NCBI RefSeq assembly: GCF_026162365.1
Contig: NZ_JAOANW010000003.1
Coordinates: 1 to 64,000, forward strand
Direction: 5' to 3'
Length of the DNA: 64,000 nt
Source of the DNA: Nitratireductor luteus
GTDB taxonomy: Bacteria > Pseudomonadota > Alphaproteobacteria > Rhizobiales > Rhizobiaceae
Shown: positions 28,048 through 37,476 of the stretch, in pieces
Layout: each line of letters opens with the position of its first letter
Position numbering within the stretch: position 1 is the first letter of the stretch
The notes under the pieces: generated by a model
The model's database searches: none
What the model saw: only the letters and a program-made list of their open reading frames with translations
What the model was told of the DNA's origin: nothing
Made by a program: the position numbers and the translations under genes

Positions 28048-28848
28048 ATGTACAACACGACCTATCGCCGCGCCTCCTCCATCGATGAGGCGGTCAAGCT
28101 TCTCTCCGATGCGGAAGACGGCAAGTTCGTTGCCGGAGGGCAGACGCTCATCCCGACCATGAAGGCCCGGCTCGCCGCGCCCAGCGACCTTATCGACCTG
28201 CGCCATATCGCCGACCTGAAGGGCGTCACGGTTGCCGGTGACAGGGTGAAAATCGGCGCGGGCACGACCCATGCCGAGGTCGCATCCAATGCAGCTCTCG
28301 CCAAGGCCTGCCCGGCATTGTGCCACATGGCCAGCCATATCGGCGACCCGCATGTCCGCCACATGGGCACGCTCGGCGGCTCCGTCGCCAACAACGACCC
28401 CGCTGCGGATTATCCCGCAGCGCTTCTGGCATTGTCGGCGACCGTCCACACCAGCAAGCGCGAGATTCCGGCCGATGATTTCTTCACTGGCCTGTTCGAG
28501 ACGGCACTGGCGGAAGACGAGATCGTCACCGCTGTCTCCTTTAGCCTGCCGGAGAAGGCCGGCTATGCGAAATTCCCCAATCCCGCATCCCGTTACGCAC
28601 TTACCGGCGTGTTCGTGGCCAAGCGTCCGGATAGCGTCCGCGTCGCCGTTACCGGAGCGGGGGAGGAAGGCGTCTTTCGCGCCGGCGAATTGGAAACCGC
28701 GCTCGCATCGTCCTTCGACGCCGCCGCGCTGGATGGCGCAAAAGTTTCGGCCGACAAGCTGATGTCGGACATCCACGCCTCGGCGGAATATCGCGCCAAC
28801 CTGGTGGTTGTCATGGCGAAAAGGGCGGTCCAGGCGGCGCTTGCGTAG
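28048..28848 (+). CDS. coxM: CO-dehydrogenase-like FAD subunit (CoxM)
   Basis: 266 residues, normal for the medium subunit. FAD-binding signatures are AGGQTLIPTMKARL (~33) and THIGDPHVRHMGTLGGSVANNDPAADYP (~95-120). It takes electrons from the CoxS clusters and passes them to the quinone pool. It starts 11 bases after coxL, with GAGGAG as ribosome site. The operon ends here; the convergent dgcN stop is 6 bases away. Confidence 0.92.
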   Translation: MYNTTYRRASSIDEAVKLLSDAEDGKFVAGGQTLIPTMKARLAAPSDLIDLRHIADLKGVTVAGDRVKIGAGTTHAEVASNAALAKACPALCHMASHIGDPHVRHMGTLGGSVANNDPAADYPAALLALSATVHTSKREIPADDFFTGLFETALAEDEIVTAVSFSLPEKAGYAKFPNPASRYALTGVFVAKRPDSVRVAVTGAGEEGVFRAGELETALASSFDAAALDGAKVSADKLMSDIHASAEYRANLVVVMAKRAVQAALA

Positions 28849-28854
28849 CGGCGC

Positions 28855-29853
28855 TCAGGCGTCCAGCGCTTCCACCAGCCGCCTCGCGCCCTGGCGGAAC
28901 GGATCGACGGTGGGAAGTCCCATCCGCGTTTCGATCGCTTGCAGGCACGACTGCGCTTCGTCTTCGGAGAACGCCGCTGTGTTGACGGAGACGCCGGTCA
29001 CCTTCACATCCGGATTGACGATCCGGGCGGTGGTGAGCGCGAGGTCGCGCAATTCCTCGAGGCTCGGCAGGCCGTAATGCGGCAGGCCGCGCATATGGGT
29101 GCGGGTCGGCTCGTGGCATAGAACCAGCGCGTCGGGCTGCCCGCCATGGATCAGGGCCAGCGTGACGCCGGAGAAGGAGGGGTGGAACAGGCTGCCCTGG
29201 CCTTCGATCAGGTCCCAGTGGTCGGGCTCGTTTTCGGGCGACAGCCATTCGATGCTGCCGGCCATGAAATCGGCTACCACAGCGTCGAGCGGCACACCCG
29301 ATCCGGTGATCAAGATGCCGGTCTGGCCGGTGGCGCGGAAACTGGCCTTCATGCCGGCCTCGTGCATCGCCTTTTCCATGGCCAGAGCGGTGTACATCTT
29401 GCCGACCGAGCAGTCGGTGCCGACAGCCAGGCAGCGCTTGCCGGCCCGGCGTTTCCCGTCGGCGATTGGATAGTCGTGCTGGGGCACACGCACATCGAAG
29501 AGCTCCGTGCCGTTGCGCTTCGCCGCCGCCACCAGGTCGGGCAGGGAGGTGAGCCTGTTGTGGAGGCCCGAGGCTATGTCCATGCCGGCTTCTGCGGCTT
29601 CGACCAGTGTCGCCAGCCATTTTTGCGAGATGACGCCGCCCCGGTTCGCCGCGCCCACCACCAATGTCTGCGCCCCCTCGGCGCGGGCCTCGGCCACGCT
29701 CAGGTCGGCCAGGCCCAGATCGGCCTTGCAGCCCTCGAGCCGAAGCTGGCCGAGGCAATGTTCGGGCCGCCAGTCCTTGATGCCCTGCGCCACTTTCGCC
29801 GCAAGCGGGTCGGGCGCATCGCCGAGGAACAGGAGGTAGGGCGTTTTCAGCAT
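28855..29853 (-). CDS. dgcN: DUF1611 / DgcN family protein
   Basis: 332 residues. An N-terminal Rossmann-like part (YLLFLGDAPDPLAAKVA) is followed by a P-loop-like GTDCSVGKMYTALAME (~140-155) and the conserved block ATGQTGILITGSGVPLDAVV. The family has been linked to D-glutamate utilisation, where DgcN works with the epimerase-like DgcA. No dgcA-like gene is adjacent here, so the role in this genome is inferred from family only. It is convergent with coxM and has its own upstream region. Confidence 0.8.
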   Translation of the reverse strand: MLKTPYLLFLGDAPDPLAAKVAQGIKDWRPEHCLGQLRLEGCKADLGLADLSVAEARAEGAQTLVVGAANRGGVISQKWLATLVEAAEAGMDIASGLHNRLTSLPDLVAAAKRNGTELFDVRVPQHDYPIADGKRRAGKRCLAVGTDCSVGKMYTALAMEKAMHEAGMKASFRATGQTGILITGSGVPLDAVVADFMAGSIEWLSPENEPDHWDLIEGQGSLFHPSFSGVTLALIHGGQPDALVLCHEPTRTHMRGLPHYGLPSLEELRDLALTTARIVNPDVKVTGVSVNTAAFSEDEAQSCLQAIETRMGLPTVDPFRQGARRLVEALDA

Positions 29854-30024
29854 GGTCGAGCTCCGTGAAATGCATTTTATAGCTGCGGGCAGAGCGCGCT
29901 ACTGTCAAGAAGGCCCCTATTGGTCCAGATGGCCGACGCAGCTTTTCGTGTGCGATCGTTCAGCATGATTGATTGAACGGGCTCATAGGGTTAACGATGA
30001 TAGCGGGAAACTGGGGGAACGCGC

Positions 30025-31062
30025 TTGGAAGCGGTCAGGACGGCAATCAGAAAGGCCTTCGAAAAGGGCGATCCCGGCGATCGCGTCTTCCGGGAGAAGG
30101 TCTATCGGCAGGTTTTCGCTGCGTTCGAGCGGTCGCTCGCCGCACGTCCCGACATTTCCGCCGAGGATATGCGACTGCGCCGCGACCGGCTGAAATCGGT
30201 CATCACCGAGGTAGAGAGCGAGTTCGTCCCGGCACGTGAGCCGCAGGCGCCCGCTGCACCACCGCCATATGCGACCGAAGCTACCTTTCCCCCGCAGCAG
30301 GAGACACGGGGCGCGTTTCCGCGTGTCGCGCGCGATGACAGGCTCTCGGAGGCAGACGACATCGCGCCGGAACCAGCCTATGACGAGCGCACGCCCATGG
30401 CCGGACCTGTGCCGCGCCGCCGCTCTTTCGCCATGCTGTTTCTCATCGCGACGCTGGTCGCCGCCATCGGGATTGGCGCCTGGTGGACCATCGACAGCGG
30501 TATTCTGATGACCGCGAGCGAACGCGACACCTCTGTTCGCAACCCGCCGGCCAATACGGAGGAAGAATCCTTCGATCCTGGCGGCTCCGCGCCGGCGCGG
30601 CCCGCGCTTGGTGCGGCCGAGCCCACCGGCGACTGGGTCACCGTATTCACGCCCAGCGACCCGACCACGGCAGCGGCCGCGGGCGGCGCGCGGGCCGAAG
30701 TCGTCGAGGGCGATCAGCAGGCGCTGCGGGTGAGCGCGCCCGGCGCGGATACCGCAGTCCTGTTCGACGTGGGGCAAGGTACCCTGGAGCGACTGGCAGG
30801 CCGCCGCGCCGTATTTAGCCTGACCGCGTCGGCCGAGGAAGGCCAGGAAACGCAGATTTCTATCTCCTGCAATTTCGGCGATCTCGGCGATTGCGGCCGC
30901 ATCCGCTATGTGGTCGGCGCGGCGCCAGGCGAATATCTGTTCGAGACCGAGTTTCCCGATCGGCCGCCGGGCGCGGGGGGCACCATCGCCATCGTGCCAG
31001 ATATAGAGGGCTTGGGACGCAGTCTCGACATCTATTCGATCAGGGTTTCGCCGGCCGGTTGA
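30025..31062 (+). CDS. Single-pass membrane protein of unknown function
   Basis: 345 residues. I recognise no named family. Layout: residues 1-~75 are an amphipathic helical region (RTAIRKAFEKGD...AFERSLAARPDIS). Residues ~75-130 are a Pro/Ala-rich linker, ~133-155 one TM helix (FAMLFLIATLVAAIGIGAWW), and the remainder an exported beta-rich domain with one Cys pair (SCNFGDLGDC). The start is TTG at 30025 with GGGGGA upstream. The 3' end overlaps the ligase gene on the other strand by 23 bases (31040-31062). The N-terminal cytoplasmic, C-terminal periplasmic topology suggests a sensor or cell-envelope factor. Confidence 0.75.
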   Translation: MEAVRTAIRKAFEKGDPGDRVFREKVYRQVFAAFERSLAARPDISAEDMRLRRDRLKSVITEVESEFVPAREPQAPAAPPPYATEATFPPQQETRGAFPRVARDDRLSEADDIAPEPAYDERTPMAGPVPRRRSFAMLFLIATLVAAIGIGAWWTIDSGILMTASERDTSVRNPPANTEEESFDPGGSAPARPALGAAEPTGDWVTVFTPSDPTTAAAAGGARAEVVEGDQQALRVSAPGADTAVLFDVGQGTLERLAGRRAVFSLTASAEEGQETQISISCNFGDLGDCGRIRYVVGAAPGEYLFETEFPDRPPGAGGTIAIVPDIEGLGRSLDIYSIRVSPAG

Positions 31063-32659
31063 GCCGCTTCTCGTCGAGCATGTCCTCCAGTGCTTCCAGC
31101 CGGTCGGCTTCGTGGGCGGGCTTGTCCCAGCGTAGCCTTGAGATGCGGGGGAACCGCATGGCAACGCCTGATTTGTGCCTCGTAGAGCGGTTCAGCCCCT
31201 CGAAGGCGACTTCCAGAACCAGCCCATGGTCTCGATCGGCGCGGACGGAGCGCACCGGCCCGAAACGCTCGATGGTATTGTCGCGCACATACTTGTCGAT
31301 CTGCTTCAGCTCCTCGTCCGTGAAGCCGAAATAGGCCTTGCCGACCGGCACCAGGGATGGGTCGTCGAGCGGCCCGGTCCAGACGCCGAACGTATAGTCG
31401 GAGTAGAAGCTGGAGCGCTTGCCATGGCCGCGCTGCGCATACATCAACACGGCATCGACGGTGAATGGATCGCGTTTCCATTTGAACCACGGCCCCTTCG
31501 GCCGGCCCGGCAGATAGGCGCTGTCCTTCCGTTTCAGCATCACCCCCTCGATCACCGGATGAGGCGGATTGCGACGCTTTTCGTCCAACTCGTCCCAACT
31601 ATCGAATGGAACTTCCGGCGACAGGTCGAAACGGTCGGAGGGCAGGCCGGCGACAAGCGCGGCCAGCGCGGCCCGGCGTTCGGGATAGGCAAGACCGCGC
31701 AGGTCCCGCGTGCCCAGTGTCAGGAGGTCGTAGCAGCGCAGGAAAACCGGATATTGCGACAGCATCCTGGCCGAGACCGTCTTGCGGTTGAGCCTCTGCT
31801 GCAGATCGGAAAAGGTGTCCGTGCGCTCGCGCGGGTCGCCCACCAGCAATTCCCCGTCGATCGACGCTTCAAAGCTCATGGCCTCGACCAGATCGGGAAA
31901 CGCGGCGGAAATGTCGTCGCCCGTGCGCGAATAGAGCCTGCGCATATCGGCCTCGGCACTTGCCTGCACACGGATGCCGTCCCACTTCCACTCGGCCGCA
32001 TAGCGGGCTGGGTCCAGCGCCCGGTCGGCCTGCGAAAAGGCATGCGCCAGCATGACCGGACGAAACGGCGCTAGGGCGGCGTTCTCCGGCTTCTGCCCAC
32101 GCCCCTCCAGCCAGGCGAACAGTTCCTCGTAAGGCGGCTTCAGCCCGTGCCATAGCTCTTCGATCTCGCCTACCGCGACGCCGCCGAACTGCGCCAGGGC
32201 CTGCTTGGCAAGCCGCGCCGATACGCCGATGCGCAAGCCACCGGTGGCCAGCTTGATGGCCGCGAAACGGCCGGAGGGATCGAGACGATCCAGGAGATCC
32301 GCCATCAGCGTGGGCGCATCCGAACGGCTGGCGGTGCTGAGACGCGCCACGACTTCGTGCAAGGATGGAGCAGCATTCCCGCCGGATTTCGCCGGCCAGA
32401 TCAGCGAGACGGTTTCGGCAAGGTCCCCGACATAGTCGTAGGAATAGGCGAACAGAACCTCGTCGACACGCTCGGCCACGAGCCCGCGGAGCATGGCCGG
32501 CTTGACGGCTGGAAAGTCCAGCCCGCCGGTTATTCCCGCCAGCCCATAGCCGCGATCGGGATCCGGCGTATCGGCGAAATAGTCAGTTAAAAGCCTAAGT
32601 TTTCCGTTGCGCGACGGCGTGAGCACCAGACGGTCCAGAAGTTCGGCGAAGGCCTGCAT
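31040..32659 (-). CDS. ATP-dependent DNA ligase, damage-response type
   Basis: 539 residues. The nucleotidyltransferase motif I is EWKWDGIRV with Lys225 as the AMP-accepting residue. Motifs III (FEASIDGELLV), IV (IEGVMLKRKDS) and V (WFKWKRDPFTVDAVLMYAQRG) follow, then an OB fold. It matches the bacterial 'cisplatin damage response' ligase family found with an exonuclease, an Lhr-type helicase and PdeM; all four are here. The ATG at 32659 shares one base with the exonuclease stop (TGATG), so the two are translationally coupled. It probably seals breaks after processing by the partner nucleases. Confidence 0.92.
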   Translation of the reverse strand: MQAFAELLDRLVLTPSRNGKLRLLTDYFADTPDPDRGYGLAGITGGLDFPAVKPAMLRGLVAERVDEVLFAYSYDYVGDLAETVSLIWPAKSGGNAAPSLHEVVARLSTASRSDAPTLMADLLDRLDPSGRFAAIKLATGGLRIGVSARLAKQALAQFGGVAVGEIEELWHGLKPPYEELFAWLEGRGQKPENAALAPFRPVMLAHAFSQADRALDPARYAAEWKWDGIRVQASAEADMRRLYSRTGDDISAAFPDLVEAMSFEASIDGELLVGDPRERTDTFSDLQQRLNRKTVSARMLSQYPVFLRCYDLLTLGTRDLRGLAYPERRAALAALVAGLPSDRFDLSPEVPFDSWDELDEKRRNPPHPVIEGVMLKRKDSAYLPGRPKGPWFKWKRDPFTVDAVLMYAQRGHGKRSSFYSDYTFGVWTGPLDDPSLVPVGKAYFGFTDEELKQIDKYVRDNTIERFGPVRSVRADRDHGLVLEVAFEGLNRSTRHKSGVAMRFPRISRLRWDKPAHEADRLEALEDMLDEKRLNRPAKP

Positions 32660-33669
32660 CACTCAGCCTCGTCTTCGTAGCCGGCCAGGTGCAGCGGCCG
32701 GGCGGCAATGCCGTTAAGCTCGCACCAACGCACCAGCGCCTCCTCACGGCCATGGGTCACCCAGACCTCTTCCGCCCCGGTATCGACGATGGTCCGGGTC
32801 AACTCGGTCCAGTCGGCATGGTCGGAGATGATGAGCGCGAGCTCGACGCCATGCTGTCTTGCGCGCTGGCGAATGCGCATCCAGCCCGAGGCGAACACGG
32901 CCAGCGGGTCGGCGAAGCGGCGCGACCAGCGATCGGAGATCGCCGACGGCGGTGCAATCACGATGGGGCTTGCCCGTGGCGCGGCAGCGCCGTCGCCGGT
33001 GGTCGCCGGTTCGAGGGGCCCCAGGTCGATCCCCCGCGCCTGGTAGTATTCGCAAAGCTTCTGCACGGCTCCGTGGATTGGGATGGGAGCGGAATATCCG
33101 CCCTCGCGCAGATGCGCGATCACGCGCTGCGCCTTGCCCAGCCCGTAAGCGCCGACGATATGCGTGCGTTCGGGAAACTGGTCATGCGACTTCAGGAGCC
33201 GCCCGATCTCGTCTGCCGCCGGCGGGTGAATGAAAACCGGCAGACCAAAGGTTGCCTCTGTGATGAAGACATCGCACCGGATCGGCTCGAAGGGCCGGCA
33301 TGTCGGGTCGTGGCGGCGCTTGTAGTCGCCGGAGGCAACGATCCTCAGGCCGCCATGTTCCACGCATATCTGGGCTGAGCCAAGCACATGGCCTGCAGGA
33401 TGGAAGGTCACTGCGACGCCGCCGAGCATTACGTGCTCGCCAAGCCGCGCTTCCTGCCGGCTGCCTGCGAAATCTGCGCCGTAGCGGATCGCCATGATAT
33501 CCAGCGTTTCGCGCGTGGCCATCACCGCGCCGTGGCCGGCGCGGGCATGGTCCGCATGACCGTGGGTGACAAGGGCGCGCGCGACGGGCTGCACCGGATC
33601 GATGAAGAAATCGCCCTGCGGGCAATAGAGGCCTTCAGGCCGGGAATGGAGCAGGTCGCGCGGCTTCAT
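32659..33669 (-). CDS. Ligase-associated DNA exonuclease (metallo-beta-lactamase fold)
   Basis: 336 residues. The metallo-beta-lactamase/beta-CASP metal motif is THGHADHARAGHG near residue 38; further ligands lie in FHPAGHVLGSAQI, SGDY and SDHADW. It is related to SNM1/CPSF-type nucleases but belongs to the bacterial ligase-associated exonuclease family. The start was taken at ATG 33669 (MKPRDLLHSRPEG); a TTG three codons upstream is also open. Coupled to the ligase gene by a 1-base overlap. Confidence 0.92.
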   Translation of the reverse strand: MKPRDLLHSRPEGLYCPQGDFFIDPVQPVARALVTHGHADHARAGHGAVMATRETLDIMAIRYGADFAGSRQEARLGEHVMLGGVAVTFHPAGHVLGSAQICVEHGGLRIVASGDYKRRHDPTCRPFEPIRCDVFITEATFGLPVFIHPPAADEIGRLLKSHDQFPERTHIVGAYGLGKAQRVIAHLREGGYSAPIPIHGAVQKLCEYYQARGIDLGPLEPATTGDGAAAPRASPIVIAPPSAISDRWSRRFADPLAVFASGWMRIRQRARQHGVELALIISDHADWTELTRTIVDTGAEEVWVTHGREEALVRWCELNGIAARPLHLAGYEDEAE

Positions 33670-33872
33670 GCGGGGCAAAGATAGGCATTTTCCCGGCCGA
33701 AGAAAGCAGCTTGCCTAAAACCCGCTTTGCGCGCATAAGCCGCCGTCCTTCAACACCAAGCAGGTTCCGGAAAATGCCCCGCGGTTTTTCCGGGCAAAAC
33801 CTGCGACAAGCAAGGGAATCTACGCAAGCATTCCTTGGCAACTAACGAATGCTTGCTTAGCCGCCACGCCTC

Positions 33873-34853
33873 ATGAACCCGCTCCGCTTCTCGTCCGGCA
33901 ACCTGATAGCCGACCGCCGTGCCGGCTACGCCGAAATGCTTCTGGCCGCCGGCGACATCCGGGCGGCTGCCGAGCTGATGGCCGAGGCGGTCGCGCTCGT
34001 GCCGGGCTGGGTCGCGGGGCACTACCGGCTGGGTGAAATGCGGGCGGAAGCGGACGACATGGCTGGCGCCCACGATGCCTGGCGCGCGTGCCTGCGGCTG
34101 GACCCCGCCGACCGGTTGGGCGCAAGCCTCAAACTCGAACTCCACGGAGCGTTGAGCGGTTTGGACACCGCGCCGAGCGCCTTCGTGGAGACATTGTTCG
34201 ACCAGTATGCCGAAACGTTCGATGAGGCACTGGTGGAGAAGCTGGCGTACCGGGTGCCGGAATTGCTCGAACAGGCCGTGCTGGCTGTGGTCACGGGCCC
34301 CATGCAATTCGCCCATGTCGTCGATCTCGGCTGCGGCACCGGACTCATGGGCGAGCGTCTGCGGCGTTCCGCGAGCTTCATTGAAGGCTTCGACCTCTCG
34401 GCCGAAATGCTGAGAAAGGCGGAAGCCAAGGGCCTCTACGACCGGCTCGGTCAGGCGGATTTGCAGACGCTGTCGTCACTCCCGCGTGAGACCGATCTCG
34501 TGACGGCGGCCGACGTCTTCATGTATCTGGGCGCGCTCGACCGTGTTATCGACATGGTTGCCGCGCATCTGTCTCCCGGCGCGCTGTTTGCCTTTTCGGT
34601 CGAAAAGCACGATGGCCCCGGCGACCTGCAGCTCCGCCCATCCCGCCGCTACGCGCACGCGCCAGCCTATATTGCACGGGTGATCGCGACAGCGGGCTTC
34701 GATCTCGTTTCTGAGGAAACCGCGGTGATTCGCATGGATCGCGGCGAACCCATCGAAGGCCTGATCGTCGTCGCGCGCAAGGCCATGGCGGCGGACGGCG
34801 CGGCGGAAGGGCTTCCACGAAGAGATGCGAAGGAAAGGCCGCCGGCGCACTGA
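33873..34853 (+). CDS. TPR-containing SAM-dependent methyltransferase
   Basis: 326 residues. Residues ~10-90 make about two TPR-like helical hairpins (AAELMAEAVALVPGWVAGHYRLGE...). Residues ~140-310 are a class I methyltransferase with motif I VVDLGCGTGLMGERL (~149-163) and the following acidic residue in GFDLSAEML. The substrate is unknown. It lies between the two divergent halves of the ligase-associated repair set; its end overlaps the annotated start of the helicase by 29 bases, suggesting co-transcription. Confidence 0.85.
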   Translation: MNPLRFSSGNLIADRRAGYAEMLLAAGDIRAAAELMAEAVALVPGWVAGHYRLGEMRAEADDMAGAHDAWRACLRLDPADRLGASLKLELHGALSGLDTAPSAFVETLFDQYAETFDEALVEKLAYRVPELLEQAVLAVVTGPMQFAHVVDLGCGTGLMGERLRRSASFIEGFDLSAEMLRKAEAKGLYDRLGQADLQTLSSLPRETDLVTAADVFMYLGALDRVIDMVAAHLSPGALFAFSVEKHDGPGDLQLRPSRRYAHAPAYIARVIATAGFDLVSEETAVIRMDRGEPIEGLIVVARKAMAADGAAEGLPRRDAKERPPAH

Positions 34854-37476
34854 GCGGGTTGCGCTTGTTTCGCGCGGTCCCCGTGCAGAAATCGCCTTGG
34901 CGCGGACGCTGTTCTGCTTTAGTTCTGTTTCCGTTTTGACCCGTCAAAGTCCGATCCAGAGCGGCGTTGCCGCACCATTGCTGCCAGCGCCGTTCGGCGA
35001 CTGGTTTGCCGCGCGCGGCTGGACGCCGCGCCCGCACCAGATCGAGCTGCTGGCCAAAACCCGCGAGGGGAACTCGGCGCTCCTGATCGCGCCCACCGGT
35101 GCGGGCAAGACGCTGGCCGGGTTCCTGCCTGCGCTGACGGACCTGGCGGTACGGCCAAGGCAAAAGCCCGGCATGGCGCGGCGCGGCGTCCATACGCTCT
35201 ACATCTCGCCGCTCAAGGCGCTTGCCGTCGATATCGAACGCAACCTTGCCAAGCCGGTCGACGAGATGGCGCTCGACATTTCCATGGAAACCCGTACCGG
35301 CGACACACCTTCCCACAAGCGGCAGCGGCAGAAGCTCGCTCCGCCCGACATTCTGCTGACCACGCCCGAGCAGCTTGCGCTTCTGATCGCCACGCCTGAT
35401 GCCGAGCGCTTCTTCTCCGATCTCCGCTTCGTCGTGCTCGACGAATTGCATTCGCTCGTCACGTCGAAGCGCGGACACCTGCTGGCACTGGGCCTGGCGC
35501 GGCTGCGCGCGTTTCGGCCCAGTCTGGTCAGTATCGGGCTGTCGGCCACGGTCGCCGAACCGGAGGCGCTCCGGCGCTGGCTGGTCGGCCAGAACCCCAC
35601 CGGCGGGATGGCCGAAATCGTCACCGTGGCCGGCGGCGCAAAACCTGAGATCACCATTCTGGAGACCGAAGAGCGGGTGCCGTGGGCGGGCCACTCCGCA
35701 CGCTATGCCATTCCGGCCGTCTATGATGCGATAAGGCGGCACCGTACGACACTGCTCTTCGTCAACACGCGCAGCCAGGCCGAGCTTCTGTTCCGCGAGC
35801 TCTGGCATATCAACGAGCACAATCTGCCTATCGCGCTTCACCACGGCTCCCTCGATGTCGGGCAGCGGCGCAGGGTGGAGAAGGCGATGGAGACCAACAG
35901 CCTAAGGGCCATCGTCGCCACCTCGACGCTGGATCTGGGCATCGACTGGGGCGACGTCGACCTCGTTGTGCATGTCGGCGCGCCGAAGGGCGCGAGCCGG
36001 CTTGCGCAGCGTATCGGCCGTTCCAATCACCGCATGGACGAGCCGAGCCGGGCGATCCTTGTGCCGGCCAACCGCTTCGAGGTGATGGAATGCCGGGCGG
36101 CGCTGGAGGCGAACTATCTCGGCGCGCAGGACACGCCCCCGCTGGCCGAAGGCGCGCTCGACGTCTTGTCCCAGCATGTGTGGGGCAGGGCGGCCGCCGG
36201 GCCCTTCGACGAGGAGGAGTTCTTCGAGGAGGTGCGGAGCGCCGCGCCCTATGCCGGGCTCGACCGGCAGACATTCGCGCGCGTCGTCGAATTCGTGGCA
36301 ACGGGCGGCTATGCGCTGAAGACCTATGAGCGCTATGCCCGCATCCGCAGGATGAAGGACGGGCGCTGGCGCATCTCCCACCCCCGCTTCGCTCAGCAAT
36401 ACCGGCTCAATGTGGGCACCATCGTGGAATTGCCGATGCTCAACGTGCGGCTCACCCGCCAGCGCGGCAAGGGCGGCGGCGCGCGCGGCGGTATGGTGCT
36501 CGGCAAGGTGGAGGAATATTTCCTTGAAACGCTGAGCCCCGGCGACACCTTCATGTTCTCGGGCCGTGTGCTGCGTTTCGAAGGCATCCGCGAAAACGAG
36601 TGCTACGTCACGACGGCGGCCGGACAGGACGCCATGGTGCCGTCCTATGCGGGCGGCAAGTTCCCCTTGTCCACCTATCTGGCGCAGGAGGTGCGCGCCA
36701 TGCTGGCCGATCCCGACCGCTGGCGCGCATTGCCCGAACAGGTGGCCGACTGGCTGCGCATCCAGGAGGAAAAGTCGATCCTGCCGAAGAAGGGCGATCT
36801 CCTGATCGAAACCTTTCCGCGCGCCAGCCGCTTCCATCTGGTCGCCTATCCCTTCGAGGGCAGGCTGGCGCATCAGACGCTGGGAATGCTGCTGACCCGC
36901 CGGCTGGAGCGGGCCGGTGCCCGTCCGCTCGGCTTCGTCGCCACCGACTATGCCTTGGCCGTATGGAGCCTCAACGACATGGGCCACATGATTCGGACCG
37001 GCAGGCTGAGCCTCGACGCGCTGCTGGACGAGGATATGCTCGGCGACGATCTGGAGGCGTGGCTGGCCGACAGCTGGCTCCTGAAACGCACTTTCCGCAG
37101 CTGCGCGCTGATCTCCGGCCTTGTGGAAAAACGCCATCCCGGCAAGGAAAAGAACGGAAGGCAGGTCACTGTCTCAGCCGACCTTATTTATGACGTCTTG
37201 CGCAGCCATGAGCCGGATCACATCCTGCTTCAGGCAACATGGCGGGATGCGGCCACGGGATTGCTCGACATAGCGCGCCTCGGCGAGATGCTGTCGCGCA
37301 CCCGTGGCCGACTGATACACAAGGACCTTGAGCGAATCTCCCCCTTGGCCGTACCCGTCATGCTGGAGATCGGCAAGGAGCCGACGCCGGGCGACGCCAA
37401 TGAGGCGCTTCTGAGCGAAGCGGCTGGCAGCCTGACCGGGGATGATCTTATCGAGGAGGCGATGGGCCGCCGATGA
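34825..37476 (+). CDS. Ligase-associated DEXH-box helicase (Lhr-like)
   Basis: 883 residues. SF2 motifs: I APTGAGKTLAGF (~90), II DELH in VVLDELHSLV, III GLSATVAEPEAL, and C-terminal motifs in STLDLGIDWGDVD and QRIGRSNHR. A long Lhr-type C-terminal region follows. It fits the ligase-associated DEXH helicase family. The start is uncertain: ATG 34825 overlaps the methyltransferase and has only a weak ribosome site, and the conserved region begins near residue 50 (LLPAPFGDWFAARGW). It overlaps pdeM by ATGA. Confidence 0.9.
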   Translation: MRRKGRRRTERVALVSRGPRAEIALARTLFCFSSVSVLTRQSPIQSGVAAPLLPAPFGDWFAARGWTPRPHQIELLAKTREGNSALLIAPTGAGKTLAGFLPALTDLAVRPRQKPGMARRGVHTLYISPLKALAVDIERNLAKPVDEMALDISMETRTGDTPSHKRQRQKLAPPDILLTTPEQLALLIATPDAERFFSDLRFVVLDELHSLVTSKRGHLLALGLARLRAFRPSLVSIGLSATVAEPEALRRWLVGQNPTGGMAEIVTVAGGAKPEITILETEERVPWAGHSARYAIPAVYDAIRRHRTTLLFVNTRSQAELLFRELWHINEHNLPIALHHGSLDVGQRRRVEKAMETNSLRAIVATSTLDLGIDWGDVDLVVHVGAPKGASRLAQRIGRSNHRMDEPSRAILVPANRFEVMECRAALEANYLGAQDTPPLAEGALDVLSQHVWGRAAAGPFDEEEFFEEVRSAAPYAGLDRQTFARVVEFVATGGYALKTYERYARIRRMKDGRWRISHPRFAQQYRLNVGTIVELPMLNVRLTRQRGKGGGARGGMVLGKVEEYFLETLSPGDTFMFSGRVLRFEGIRENECYVTTAAGQDAMVPSYAGGKFPLSTYLAQEVRAMLADPDRWRALPEQVADWLRIQEEKSILPKKGDLLIETFPRASRFHLVAYPFEGRLAHQTLGMLLTRRLERAGARPLGFVATDYALAVWSLNDMGHMIRTGRLSLDALLDEDMLGDDLEAWLADSWLLKRTFRSCALISGLVEKRHPGKEKNGRQVTVSADLIYDVLRSHEPDHILLQATWRDAATGLLDIARLGEMLSRTRGRLIHKDLERISPLAVPVMLEIGKEPTPGDANEALLSEAAGSLTGDDLIEEAMGRR

